Part shown: piece after piece, positions 46,485 to 55,575 of the stretch | How the letters are laid out: each line of letters opens with the position of its first letter | How positions within the stretch are numbered: position 1 is the first letter of the stretch | Assembly (NCBI GenBank): GCA_016191425.1 | Contig: JACPOR010000019.1 | Coordinates: 32,739-96,738, forward strand | Direction of reading: 5' to 3' | From: Chloroflexota bacterium | GTDB lineage: Bacteria; Chloroflexota; Limnocylindria; Limnocylindrales; CSP1-4 | Length of the DNA: 64,000 nucleotides | Translations under genes and position numbers: made by a program | Notes under the pieces: model-generated | The model's input: the letters and a program-made list of their open reading frames with translations, nothing else | Databases searched by the model: none | Told to the model about the DNA's origin: nothing

Positions 46485-48157
46485 TCGCTCGCCTGGCAGC
46501 GCAGGTCGTCGACCGCGGTGCAGACCGGGTACAGGACCAGCCGTGGCAGGCCGCCGTCGGAGGCCGGCACGCTGAAGGCCGGCGGCCCGATCCATGCCGG
46601 TCGGTTCTCGCCCTTCAGGACAGGCGCCAGCGCCAGGGCCGCGTCGTCGCGCTCCAGGACCAGCCAGCGGGTCCCATACGCACGCGCGACCGCCTCGATC
46701 GTGTCTATCGGGTCGTTGGGGGTCACCACGCCCGGCCGGCCCGTCCAGTACTTGAACCCGGCGGCGTCGATGCTCAGGAGCCGATCCGTGGAAGGCACCG
46801 CCATCCGGTCGAGCTCGGCGGCCAGCGCGATCCGGGGTTGGCGATTCTCGTCCCACGCCTGCTGAACGGGCCGGCCGAAGACGGCGGCGGTCGCCACGAC
46901 CAGGACCACCACGCCCCAGGCAAGGAAGCCCGTGGCGCCGCGCTCATCCCAGGTGCGCCGCCGCGCCGCGAACCAGCCCACGAAGATGACGACACCCTCC
47001 ATGGACAGGATGGCTGCGTGGGGCGCGAGGCCGATCGCCGAGTGGATGAACGCCCCGCCCGGCACGTGGAGCGGGTAGAGGAGCGTCGCGGTCAGGAATA
47101 CCACACCGGTGTAGACGAACCAGGGCGTGAAGTCGCGGGAGCGCGCCCGTTCGATGGCCCCAATGAGCATGAACGGGATGAGGACGACGGAGCCGATGAC
47201 CACGACGAAATTGCCGATCGCCGACCACAGGCCGGCCAGCCGACTCGCGACGATGGCCCCCGGACCTTGATCCAGGAATCGCTGCAGACTCGGCTCCGCG
47301 GTGATGGAATTCCACTCGCTGATCGTCCGGATCCAGAGTGCTGCGCCGCTTGAGCTCGTCGGCGAGATGGACCCGAATACGGCGAGCTGGCGAGCCCACC
47401 AGGGACCCATGACCAGCAGGAACAGGGCGAGGCAGCCAACCGCGGCGGCAAGCGAGATCGGCCGTCGGTCTTCCACGTGGACCCAGCTCCCGCTCCCGCG
47501 GCGGCTGCGGAGCCAACGGAGCCGGTCGGCGAACCAGACCAGCCCGATCGCCGCACCCAGGAAGACGCCGTCATTCCGGCCCAGCGACGCGAGCCCGGCC
47601 AGGAGGCCGGCAAAGGCGAAGGCACGGTTGTCTCCCTTGAGGCCGCGAGCCGTGGCCCAGATGGCCGCCGCGACCAGCGGATGCATGATCGCGAAGTTCT
47701 CGGGCTGGGCCATGAAGACGGTGGCAGCCGCGGGGACCGCGGAAAGCACGCCCGCGGTGACGGCCACCAGGGGCGTTGCCCGCGCATCACGGGCGATCGC
47801 CCAGGTCAGGGGCGCCGCGAGGGAGCCGATGATCGCAAGGGGCAGGGCCGACGCAACCGCCGTGGGGCCGAGAACCGCGATGAACGGCACCTGGACCAGG
47901 CTGGCCAGCGGGAGCCAGTGGGCGTTCGATGGAATGGGGAGGGTCGGGACGTCCGGGATCCGGTTGCCGACCTCGGCGAAGATCCAGATGAAGTCCACGT
48001 TGAGGCCGTGGCCGGCGGCGATGGCCCGGGCCACGTCCACGTAGTAGTAGGAATCCGGATACGCCGCGTCCGGGTAGATCGCGATCAGGGCGAGCCGGAC
48101 GAGCAGGGCGAGCACGAACAGCGCGATGGGGGTCCGCACGGTCTCGGAGCGTAGCAT
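46481..48157 (-). CDS. GT39-like membrane glycosyltransferase
   Basis: Membrane protein of about 558 residues from ATG 48157. The first outer loop has YPDAAYPDSYYYVDVARAIAAG, the GT-C acidic motif; later helices include PENFAIMHPLVAAAIWATARG and LGRNDG. It resembles the next gene in plan and is coupled to it. The frame is open 62 codons further upstream through a Gly/Pro/Arg-rich stretch encoded by a 13-bp repeat, which I treat as non-coding. Confidence 0.75.
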   Translation of the reverse strand: MLRSETVRTPIALFVLALLVRLALIAIYPDAAYPDSYYYVDVARAIAAGHGLNVDFIWIFAEVGNRIPDVPTLPIPSNAHWLPLASLVQVPFIAVLGPTAVASALPLAIIGSLAAPLTWAIARDARATPLVAVTAGVLSAVPAAATVFMAQPENFAIMHPLVAAAIWATARGLKGDNRAFAFAGLLAGLASLGRNDGVFLGAAIGLVWFADRLRWLRSRRGSGSWVHVEDRRPISLAAAVGCLALFLLVMGPWWARQLAVFGSISPTSSSGAALWIRTISEWNSITAEPSLQRFLDQGPGAIVASRLAGLWSAIGNFVVVIGSVVLIPFMLIGAIERARSRDFTPWFVYTGVVFLTATLLYPLHVPGGAFIHSAIGLAPHAAILSMEGVVIFVGWFAARRRTWDERGATGFLAWGVVVLVVATAAVFGRPVQQAWDENRQPRIALAAELDRMAVPSTDRLLSIDAAGFKYWTGRPGVVTPNDPIDTIEAVARAYGTRWLVLERDDAALALAPVLKGENRPAWIGPPAFSVPASDGGLPRLVLYPVCTAVDDLRCQASE

Positions 48158-48208
48158 CCGGCGCCCTGAGCAGGACGTCTGGCTCGCACGAGCCGCGCCA
48201 CCGGGGCC

Positions 48209-48256
48209 TGCCGCCGGGACTTGCCGCCGGGACTTGCCGCCGGGGCCTGCCGCCGG
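48209..48256 (-). repeat. 13-bp tandem repeat
   Basis: Units of tgccgccgggact at 48209-48221, 48222-48234, 48235-48247 (varied) and a partial copy to 48256. It sits between the XRE gene and the glycosyltransferase gene, upstream of the latter's start. Confidence 0.85.
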
Positions 48257-48339
48257 ACCCGTCTGCGCGGGCCCTGCCGGGATGTCGTCCTCCTCCTGCG
48301 ATGCGACTCGGCGCATCAGCCGGCCGGCGCCAGAGCGCT

Positions 48340-48666
48340 TCACACCTGATCGCCGTCCCTCCGGTGCATTTCATAGACGAATTCGAGGAGCGGGTCCCTC
48401 GCTGGCACACGCGATGGAGGTACCTCGAAGTCGACCTCGCGGTGGCCAACGCCGAGAGCCGCAAGCAAGCGTCCCAGCTGCCTGGCACGCATCCATGGGG
48501 CTTTGCCGGCCTCAAGTCTCGAGATGGAAGACTGCGAAACGCCGCTGCGCCGTGACAGCAGGTGCTGGCTGATCCCGCGGGATCCGCGCAGATTTGCCAT
48601 CGCTTCGCCGAGCGTCGCAAGCCCGGCCCGCGTTTCTGGGTCCAGGTCTTCCATCTGAAAGGGCAT
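48340..48666 (-). CDS. Small XRE-family HTH regulator
   Basis: The product of 108 residues has a helix-turn-helix at about 22-70 (GISQHLLSRRSGVSQSSISRLEAGKAPWMRARQL is the run in shape; key helices QHLLSRRSGV and SSISRLEAGK). The rest is a short charged tail. It resembles the XRE protein at 28326 only in the HTH. It is divergent from the GT87 gene at 48962, with an 11-bp direct repeat between that could be its operator (inference). Confidence 0.78.
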   Translation of the reverse strand: MPFQMEDLDPETRAGLATLGEAMANLRGSRGISQHLLSRRSGVSQSSISRLEAGKAPWMRARQLGRLLAALGVGHREVDFEVPPSRVPARDPLLEFVYEMHRRDGDQV

Positions 48667-48779
48667 GGCCCATTGAACCAGCCGCCGCTTGGCGGGGCGT
48701 GCCCTGGCGATGCACTCGTTGTCGCCGCCATCGGCATCGATGCGCCGAGTCGCATCGCGGAAAGTTGCAGCCCCCGGGC

Positions 48780-48812
48780 GTCACGGGTTCGTCACGGGTT
48801 CGCCACGGGTCC
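48780..48812. repeat. 11-bp direct repeats between XRE and GT87 genes
   Basis: gtcacgggttc at 48780-48790 and 48791-48801, with a two-mismatch third copy at 48802-48812. They lie 114 bases before the XRE start and 150 bases before the GT87 start. The remaining bases of the 48667-48961 gap show nothing clear. Confidence 0.75.
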
Positions 48813-48961
48813 GCCGCGGACCGGATAAGAGCGGGCGCGGCGGTCCCGGCAGTTGAGAGACTCCACCCCCTGCCATCGGTCAGCGCATCTACGCTTCGCG
48901 TCGCGACCGGCCAGACGACGGGACGCCGCTTGACCCGACAAGCGGGCCGTAGTATCGGCGC

Positions 48962-49819
48962 ATGCTGATCAGCGAGCGCGGGCGCCGGCTCATCCTGGTG
49001 AGTCTCGCCGTGGTCGGCTATCTGCTCCTCGGCCGGATCCTGCTCGTCGAGGGAATCGCAGAGGCGGGAGGGATCGGCGGGATTGATGCCAACGCGTACT
49101 GGTCTGCGGCAGGGCATGCCCTGCGAGGTGAGCCGCTCTACGACGTCGGCGGCTTTGCGTTCCGCACGTATCAATACCCGCCGGTATTCGCTCAGGCGCT
49201 TGCACCGGCAGCTCTGCTCCCGTTGCCGGTCTTTGTGTGGGCATGGCGAGCAATCGAACTCGTCGGCCTTCGCATCGCGACGGGAGGTTGGGTCCGGACC
49301 GGAATCGCGATCCTGATCTTCCCGCCCGTCATTGCCGAACTCGATGCCGGCAACGTGCACCTGATCATGGCCGGCGTCACAGCGCTCGCAATGCGCGGGA
49401 TTGCGTGGCCGGTTGGCCCGGCGTTTCTGGCGAAATTCAGTTCATGGCCCCTTGCGCCAATGCTCTGGCGGCGTGATCGTCGGGGCCTGCTCATCGGCAT
49501 CGCGGGTACCGCTGCCGCTACTGCAGTTTCCATCGTCCTCACGCCAGATGCCTGGCGGGCATACCTGGCCTTCCTCGCCAGCCATCCGCTCCCGGCCGAG
49601 GGATCCAAGGTACTGACGGACGTGCCGCTCGCCTGGCGACTCGGTGTCGCGGCGCTCATGGGCCTCGCAGCCACGCGATGGACGAGACTCGCGCCGATCG
49701 CCGTGACGTTGGCCTACCCCATCGTCTGGGTGGCAGCGCTGAGCACCCTGGTGGCAATCGCGACGCCGCTCCCGCGGGAACCTGAGGGACCGAACCCTCA
49801 GCCGAGCCCCCCCCAATGA
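48962..49819 (+). CDS. GT87 (DUF2029) membrane glycosyltransferase
   Basis: Polytopic membrane protein of 285 residues, shorter than mycobacterial GT87 mannosyltransferases (about 400). The first outer loop has GIDANAYWSAAGHALRGEPLYD, with the acidic residue expected at the catalytic site. FPPVIAELDAGNVHLIM and AFLAKFSSWPLAP follow, matching GT87. It likely uses a polyprenyl-phosphate sugar. It is coupled to the next paralogue by ATGA. Confidence 0.78.
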   Translation: MLISERGRRLILVSLAVVGYLLLGRILLVEGIAEAGGIGGIDANAYWSAAGHALRGEPLYDVGGFAFRTYQYPPVFAQALAPAALLPLPVFVWAWRAIELVGLRIATGGWVRTGIAILIFPPVIAELDAGNVHLIMAGVTALAMRGIAWPVGPAFLAKFSSWPLAPMLWRRDRRGLLIGIAGTAAATAVSIVLTPDAWRAYLAFLASHPLPAEGSKVLTDVPLAWRLGVAALMGLAATRWTRLAPIAVTLAYPIVWVAALSTLVAIATPLPREPEGPNPQPSPPQ

Positions 49820-50616
49820 CCGCGCGCCGAGCGTTCCGTGATGGCCTGACCATCGCCGGTCTCATGTTCGCGATGTACCTCTTTCTGGTGGTTGCGCCAG
49901 AGACGGGAACCGTGGGATTCGATGCGTTTGCCTACTGGTCGGTCAACCTCGAGCACCCTTATCGCCTGGTGGCAGGACAGCTCGGCGCGTTCCCGTACAC
50001 GCCCGTCGCCGCGCGACTCTTCGCTCCTGCCGCACTCCTGCCCTGGCCGACGTTCTGGTGGCTCTGGTCCGCTTTGCTCGTAGGAACGGCGGCATGGCTC
50101 GGGTGGCGGCGGACACTGATGGTCCTTGCCTTTCCGCCGGTCGCGTTGGAGCTCTACCACGGCAACATCCACCTGCTCCTTGCGGCGGCGATCGTCGTGG
50201 GCATGCGGTATCCGGCCGCGTGGGCGTTCGTGCTGGTCACGAAGGTCACGCCCGGAGTCGGACTCGTCTGGTTCCTGGTCCGCCGGGAGTGGCGCCACCT
50301 GGGCATCGCGCTCGGGCTGACGGCGGGCCTGGTGGTCGCGTCCCTGGTGATCGACGGTCGGCTCTGGCAGGAGTGGATCATGGACGGGCTGCTTCCCGTC
50401 GCGAGCGGCCCCGTCCAGCAGTTCTACATCGCTGTCCCCTTGCTCGTCCGCCTTCCGTTCGCCGCGCTCCTCGTGGCGTGGGGCGCCCGGACCGACCGGG
50501 CCTGGACAGTTCCCGCTGGCGCCGCCCTCGCGCTGCCGGTCCTGTGGTTGTCCGGACTCGCCGTGCTCGCGGCAATTCCCGCGATCGATCGGTTTCGGGC
50601 GGGGGACTCGGGCTAG
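49816..50616 (+). CDS. GT87 (DUF2029) membrane glycosyltransferase
   Basis: Paralogue of the gene before it, 266 residues. VGFDAFAYWSVNLEHPY is the active-site loop, then FPPVALELYHGNIHLLL and VLVTKVTPGVGL. It shares the helix plan with the previous gene but is well diverged. It converges with the next pair on the other strand with 46 bases between stops. Confidence 0.78.
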   Translation: MTARRAFRDGLTIAGLMFAMYLFLVVAPETGTVGFDAFAYWSVNLEHPYRLVAGQLGAFPYTPVAARLFAPAALLPWPTFWWLWSALLVGTAAWLGWRRTLMVLAFPPVALELYHGNIHLLLAAAIVVGMRYPAAWAFVLVTKVTPGVGLVWFLVRREWRHLGIALGLTAGLVVASLVIDGRLWQEWIMDGLLPVASGPVQQFYIAVPLLVRLPFAALLVAWGARTDRAWTVPAGAALALPVLWLSGLAVLAAIPAIDRFRAGDSG

Positions 50617-50662
50617 CGCTAGCTACGGCGCCACTCGTTCGATCCGGTCGTCCGAGACTCGG

Positions 50663-51736
50663 TCACTCCGACTCGGTTATACGGACTTCGTTCGAGCGGC
50701 GGGATGTCAGGCACCTGCTGAGCCCCACGATGCTCCAGGCCATGAAAGCGACCGGTGACGAACGCGCGATGTTCGCGATCAGGGCGAGTACGCGTGTCGT
50801 GCGAGGTGCGAACTCCAGACTCGGCTTCACCGCGAGCAACAGGATCGAGAATGCGTAGAGCAGCGAATACGGGGCCAGCAACAGACCAGCGAACAGTGAT
50901 GCAACAAATCCCTTGGAAGGATCCCGCACGATTGCCCAGAGCGCCGCGGCAGCCACGAAAGATCCCAGGACGAACGTCAGAAGATTGAGCGGCCAGACGG
51001 AGAAGTTGCCGGTATCTCTGGCCGACAGGATGAATGTGCCCCCCACAGACTCCCGCCCCGCGCCGGAGAGCACCGCGATCCACTCCTGGTACTGGCCGAC
51101 GCCCAGCAACGAGATCCCAACTCCGGTGAGCAGCAGCGTCGTCAACGCGGTCGCCGACAGCGCCTGGCGCCGCCAGACGAGCATCCACACGAGGATCGGA
51201 AGCAACAGGGGTTTCGGGGCGAGTGCCAGGGCGATGCCGAACGGGATCCCGTTGCGAAACGCGTCCGGGCGTCGGGCCACCGGGTAGATGGCCGCAGCGA
51301 TGAGCAGCGTCGTCTGGCCCAGCAGGAGCTCGTAGACAACCGGCGCGAATCCCACGGTTGCGATGGCAACAAACAAACGGTCGACGGGCGCCTGCCCGCG
51401 CGTTTCAAGCGCCACGCCCGTTAGAACGATCGCCAGTCCGATCAGCGTCATGGCAGCCATTGCCGAAGTCGGAGAGATCCACGTCAGCGGTCTCGCAACC
51501 AGCGCGGTCAATGGCGAGTAGAGAAACCCACAGAAGTCCGGCTGGCCATCCGCCAGGCGCAGGGCACATCGACGGAACAGTCCGGAGTCCTGACCGAAGT
51601 TGTCGGCCGCAATGGTCACGGCGAGCCCAAGACCGGTGATCGCGTTCATGACGGCGACAGCGAAGAGGGTTGGCCGTCCGCTCCAGCGCTCCAGCACTGC
51701 AGCAACGCTCTTCTGGGCGGAGGCGACTGCTGTCAT
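50663..51736 (-). CDS. GT87 (DUF2029) family membrane protein
   Basis: Membrane protein of 357 residues with about ten helices. DNFGQDSGLFRRCALRLADGQPDFCGFLYSPLTALV is the active-site loop in two parts; YELLLGQTTLLIAA and FGIALALAPKPLLLPIL match GT87. It is strongly similar along its length to the upstream gene, so the two are a tandem duplication. ATG 51736 overlaps the upstream stop as ATGA. Confidence 0.8.
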   Translation of the reverse strand: MTAVASAQKSVAAVLERWSGRPTLFAVAVMNAITGLGLAVTIAADNFGQDSGLFRRCALRLADGQPDFCGFLYSPLTALVARPLTWISPTSAMAAMTLIGLAIVLTGVALETRGQAPVDRLFVAIATVGFAPVVYELLLGQTTLLIAAAIYPVARRPDAFRNGIPFGIALALAPKPLLLPILVWMLVWRRQALSATALTTLLLTGVGISLLGVGQYQEWIAVLSGAGRESVGGTFILSARDTGNFSVWPLNLLTFVLGSFVAAAALWAIVRDPSKGFVASLFAGLLLAPYSLLYAFSILLLAVKPSLEFAPRTTRVLALIANIARSSPVAFMAWSIVGLSRCLTSRRSNEVRITESE

Positions 51737-52818
51737 CCTCGGGCCACCGCGGATGCTTCCGGCGGCTCGATGGCAGGCGACATCTTCCTGAATGACGCGG
51801 ACGCGGTCAGCCCCACGAGGCTCCAAGCGGTCATCGCTCCGAGGAAGGCGCCCATCACATTCGCTATGAGCGCGAGAACCCGAGTGGTCCGAGGGGCGAA
51901 TTCGAGGGCGGGTCTGACGGCGAGCAGCAGGATCGAGAAAGCGTACAGCTGCGAGTATGGGGCGAGCAGCAGGCCAGCGAACAGCGACGCCACGAAGCCT
52001 CGGGAGCTGTCGCGGAGAATCGCCCAGAGCGTCCCGATGCCGACGACGCACGCGATGACGAATGTCACCGGGTTGAGTGGCCACAGCGAAAAGTTGCCGC
52101 GTTCCCAAAGCGACAGACTCCCTGCGACCGACGCGTTCCCGGCGCCCGATAGTACGGCGATCCATTCCTGGTATTGGCCAACACCCAGAAGCGCCATCCC
52201 GACGCCGGTCAGCAGCAACGTCGTCAAGACCGTCGCGGCGAGGGCTTGTCGCCGCCAGACGACCAGCCAGATCAGGACCGGAACGACCAGCGGTTTGGGT
52301 GCCAGCGCCAGCGCGATCCCGAACGGGATCCCGTTGCGAAACGCGTCGGCACGTCGAGCCAGCGGGTAGATCGCGGCGGCGATGAGCAGCGTCGTCTGGC
52401 CGAGGAGCAGTTCGTGGACGGTCGGAGCGAAACTCAGCGCAGCAATGGCGACGAGGAGACGGTCAACGAGCGCGTGCCCGCGCGTTTCGAGCACCACGCC
52501 GGTAACAACGACCGCGATTCCGATCAGGCTCATGGCTACCATCGCCGCGGTCGGAGAGATCCAGGTCAGCGGCCGGGCGACCACCGCAGTCAGCGGAGAG
52601 TAGAGAAACCCACAGAAATCGGTCTGGCCCTCGGCCAGGAGGACGGCGCATCGGCGATACAGCCCGGAGTCGACGCCGAAATTGCCAGCAAAGATGGTCA
52701 CGGCGAGGCCGAGGCCCGTGATGACGTTCATGACGGCGACGGCGAACAGAGTCGGCCGGCCAGCCCAGCGCTCGAGTACTGCGGCGAGACGATCGCGGGC
52801 GGAACCGATGGCCGTCAC
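51733..52818 (-). CDS. GT87 (DUF2029) family membrane protein, tandem duplicate
   Basis: Sister of the gene at 50663, about 361 residues. The core from AAVLERWAGRPTLFAVAVMN onward aligns with no gaps of note to its sister; GNFGVDSGLYRRCAVLLAEG replaces the active-site loop. I chose GTG 52818 because VTAIGSARDRL matches the sister's MTAVASAQKSV; ATG 52893 is the main alternative. It is divergent from the gene at 52904. Confidence 0.78.
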   Translation of the reverse strand: MTAIGSARDRLAAVLERWAGRPTLFAVAVMNVITGLGLAVTIFAGNFGVDSGLYRRCAVLLAEGQTDFCGFLYSPLTAVVARPLTWISPTAAMVAMSLIGIAVVVTGVVLETRGHALVDRLLVAIAALSFAPTVHELLLGQTTLLIAAAIYPLARRADAFRNGIPFGIALALAPKPLVVPVLIWLVVWRRQALAATVLTTLLLTGVGMALLGVGQYQEWIAVLSGAGNASVAGSLSLWERGNFSLWPLNPVTFVIACVVGIGTLWAILRDSSRGFVASLFAGLLLAPYSQLYAFSILLLAVRPALEFAPRTTRVLALIANVMGAFLGAMTAWSLVGLTASASFRKMSPAIEPPEASAVARG

Positions 52819-52903
52819 CTCCTGAACCCGGTCGCGGCCGGGAGGACGGAGGCGCCCTCTGATCCGGCCGGAGCCGTCGGCATGGCGTTCCATCGGCGAC
52901 GCC

Positions 52904-54613
52904 GTGACCCCCATTCCCGTTGCGTGTTCCGATATCGTCGAGATCGTGCAGATACTACTTGGCCGCCGAGACGTCCTCGCCGCCGCCACGCTCTCGCTGA
53001 TCGGAGTCGGGATCCCGCTCTGGCTGGCGGGCGCGGCTGGGGCCGTCGGCCTTCCAACGATCGACGACTGGGTCTACATCCGAGGCGCAGAGAACCTCTT
53101 CCGCAGCGGCAGCCTGGACATGCCTGGACACACGGCCGCGGCGATCGGGCAACTCGTGCTGGTCCAACCACTGTTGTGGCTGTCGGGCGGAGCTACGTGG
53201 GCATTCACCACCTTCGGGCTGATCATGACTCTGGTCGGCATCATCGCGACCTACTTCCTGGCCCGGCGCTTCGTCGGCACCGGGTCGGCGGTGATGGTCG
53301 TCCTCCTGGTACTGGCCGTTCCCGGCGTTGCCCGCCTGTCAGCGAGCTTCATGACCGACATCCCCGCCTACGCCCTCGGCATGCTCTGCCTGCTGCTCGG
53401 AACGCGGTGGCTGCAGGGCGAGGGTGGCCGCCGGACCCTCCTTGCTGCGCTCGGGTTTGGCATTCTCGCGGTGAGCATTCGGGAATTTGCCATCGCGGCA
53501 CCGATCGCGGTCTTGGCCGCAGGTTGGGCGCGAAGCCGACCGGACGACCGTGTCTGGCTCGCGGGTGCATCGACGGCCTTTGTTGCGGGAGCCGGCGGGG
53601 TCCTCGCGCTCGCCGTATTGGCACCCGGTCGTGGATCAGTTGCGGCGAGCGACCTACTCGCGCCGCTGATCTTCCTGCCCGCGGCTCTCGTTTCGCTGGC
53701 GGCGATCCTGCTGCCTGTACTCGTCTTGGCAATTGGCTGGCGGATGTCGACGCTCTCGCCGCCACAGATCGTCCTCGCAGCGGGTCTCGTGCTCTTCCTG
53801 TTCGTCCCACCTCTGGGTGACCGGCCGGGTGGTGGCGGCAATCTCTGGACACCGGTCGGCGTGCTCGGCGACGGGCTCCTGTTTGGTACTCGGCCGGCCG
53901 TCCTCGACGACCCTGTCTGGGTCCTGTCCAAGCAACTCGCTGCGTTCGCGACGATGCTCACGCTCATCCTGGCTATCAGGTGGGGACGCCGAAGGTTCGC
54001 TTTAGCTACAGCGGGGTCATCAGCAGCAGCGTTGGCAATCGACGCTGCTCGCAGTCCCCATGGACTCCTCGCGCTGTTTCTGTTCGCCTATGCGGCCGAG
54101 CTGATCGTGTTCTCTCAAGTCTGGCTCTACGACCGATTCCTGTACCCACTCGTACCCATCGCCGCGATCCTCCTCCTGCGGCGGCCTGCCGGTGTCGCTC
54201 AGGGCAGCCGGAGCCTGGCGTTCTCGCATGCGGCTATGGCCTGGCTCGCGGTCACGGCGTTCGTCATCGCGGCCAACTCGTTTGCCTACGATGCGGCACG
54301 ATGGCGCGAAGGTGAGACAGCGGTCGCGATGGGTTTCGATGCTCGGACGGTCGATGCCGGCTACGAGTGGGTCGGCTATCACTCGAGCGCTGGCGTGCAG
54401 CCGGGCTCCGGTACCTATGACCTTTCGTGGTATGACGACGCGCTGTTGTTGGCGCCACCCTGTGCGGTTCTGTCGAGCAGCCGGCTCGCTGGCGGGGCCC
54501 TCCGACTGATCCGGGTCACCTTGGCGGCCTATCGGCAGTTCCTCTTCTTCGGGCCCGAACAGCCGCTCTACTTGTATGGCGCCACGTCAGCGGCATGTTC
54601 GACGCCGCCGTAG
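52904..54613 (+). CDS. GT39/ArnT-like membrane glycosyltransferase
   Basis: Membrane protein of 569 residues with about twelve helices. The first outer loop carries GLPTIDDWVYIRGAENLFRSG, a DDW motif typical of GT-C catalytic loops; SASFMTDIPAYALGMLCLLLG follows at the usual place. It starts at a GTG. It precedes the CDP-sugar operon by 119 bases on the same strand and could transfer a product of that pathway (inference). That gap has a weak -10-like TACACT at 54685-54690. Confidence 0.72.
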   Translation: MTPIPVACSDIVEIVQILLGRRDVLAAATLSLIGVGIPLWLAGAAGAVGLPTIDDWVYIRGAENLFRSGSLDMPGHTAAAIGQLVLVQPLLWLSGGATWAFTTFGLIMTLVGIIATYFLARRFVGTGSAVMVVLLVLAVPGVARLSASFMTDIPAYALGMLCLLLGTRWLQGEGGRRTLLAALGFGILAVSIREFAIAAPIAVLAAGWARSRPDDRVWLAGASTAFVAGAGGVLALAVLAPGRGSVAASDLLAPLIFLPAALVSLAAILLPVLVLAIGWRMSTLSPPQIVLAAGLVLFLFVPPLGDRPGGGGNLWTPVGVLGDGLLFGTRPAVLDDPVWVLSKQLAAFATMLTLILAIRWGRRRFALATAGSSAAALAIDAARSPHGLLALFLFAYAAELIVFSQVWLYDRFLYPLVPIAAILLLRRPAGVAQGSRSLAFSHAAMAWLAVTAFVIAANSFAYDAARWREGETAVAMGFDARTVDAGYEWVGYHSSAGVQPGSGTYDLSWYDDALLLAPPCAVLSSSRLAGGALRLIRVTLAAYRQFLFFGPEQPLYLYGATSAACSTPP

Positions 54614-54732
54614 GCCCGGGTCCCCAAGTCACCCCGTCATCGACGTCCACCCGATTCCCTTGGGAGGTCAGTCAAACCCGCGGATACACTGCCCGTATTG
54701 TCCAGGCTCGTCATCGAGGGAGGCGGAGCGTG

Positions 54733-55575
54733 ATGAAGGTCGTCATCCTCGCCGGCGGATTCGGCACGCGCCTGTCGGAAGAGACTGCCTCTCGGCCCAA
54801 GCCCATGGTGGAGATCGGCGAGCGGCCGATCTTGTGGCACATCATGAAGACATACAGCCACTACGGCTTCACCGACTTCGTCGTGTGCCTTGGCTACAAG
54901 GGCTATGTCATCAAGGAGTACTTCTCGAACTACTTCCTGCACATGTCCGATGTGACCTTCGATATGCGTGACAACTCGATGAAGGTCCACCAGAATGCCG
55001 CCGAGCCGTGGCGCGTGACGCTGGTCGACACGGGGCCAGAGACGCAGACCGGCGGTCGGATCAAGCGCGTCAGCGAGTACATCCGGGACGACACGTTCAT
55101 GCTGACCTACGGGGACGGCGTGGCCGATCTGGATATCGGCAAGCTGCTCGAGTTCCATCGGGCGCACGGCAAGCTGGCGACCATCACTGCCGTCCAGCCG
55201 CTGGGCCGTTTCGGCTCGCTCGAGATCGAAGATGACGAGGTCGTCGGCGGCGTCGTGGCGCCGGGCGTTCGGGCGTTCCAGGAGAAGCCTGTGGGCGACG
55301 GCGCCTGGGTGAACGGCGGCTTCTTCGTGCTTGAGCCGGGGGTCCTCGACCGTATCGAGGGGGACGACACGCTCTTCGAGAGCTCTCCGCTCGAAGGGCT
55401 CGCCGCGGACGGTGAGCTGGCGGCCTTCCGACACCGTGGCTTCTGGCAGCCGATGGACGCCCTGCGCGACGTGCGCACGCTCCAGGCTCTCTGGGACTCA
55501 GGCGCTGCGCCATGGGCCGTGTGGATGCACGGAAGTTCACCGAGCCGCATTGAAGCTGCACATGAGCCTGGCTGA
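54733..55575 (+). CDS. rfbF: Glucose-1-phosphate cytidylyltransferase
   Basis: Makes CDP-glucose, the first step to CDP-3,6-dideoxyhexoses. The nucleotidyltransferase signature is LAGGFGTRLSEETASRPKPM with VEIGERPILWHIMK, and TYGDGVADLDI is the metal site; WVNGGFFVLEP and RGFWQPMDALRD are RfbF-type. The product is 280 residues from ATG 54733, preceded by ggaggcggag. It opens an eight-gene run on the plus strand and overlaps rfbG by 14 bases. Confidence 0.95.
   Translation: MKVVILAGGFGTRLSEETASRPKPMVEIGERPILWHIMKTYSHYGFTDFVVCLGYKGYVIKEYFSNYFLHMSDVTFDMRDNSMKVHQNAAEPWRVTLVDTGPETQTGGRIKRVSEYIRDDTFMLTYGDGVADLDIGKLLEFHRAHGKLATITAVQPLGRFGSLEIEDDEVVGGVVAPGVRAFQEKPVGDGAWVNGGFFVLEPGVLDRIEGDDTLFESSPLEGLAADGELAAFRHRGFWQPMDALRDVRTLQALWDSGAAPWAVWMHGSSPSRIEAAHEPG

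Noticed and set aside
51737..52165. Upstream extension of the GT87 frame at 50663
   Set aside because: It lies wholly inside the sister gene in another frame; ATG 51736 with the ATGA overlap is a better start.
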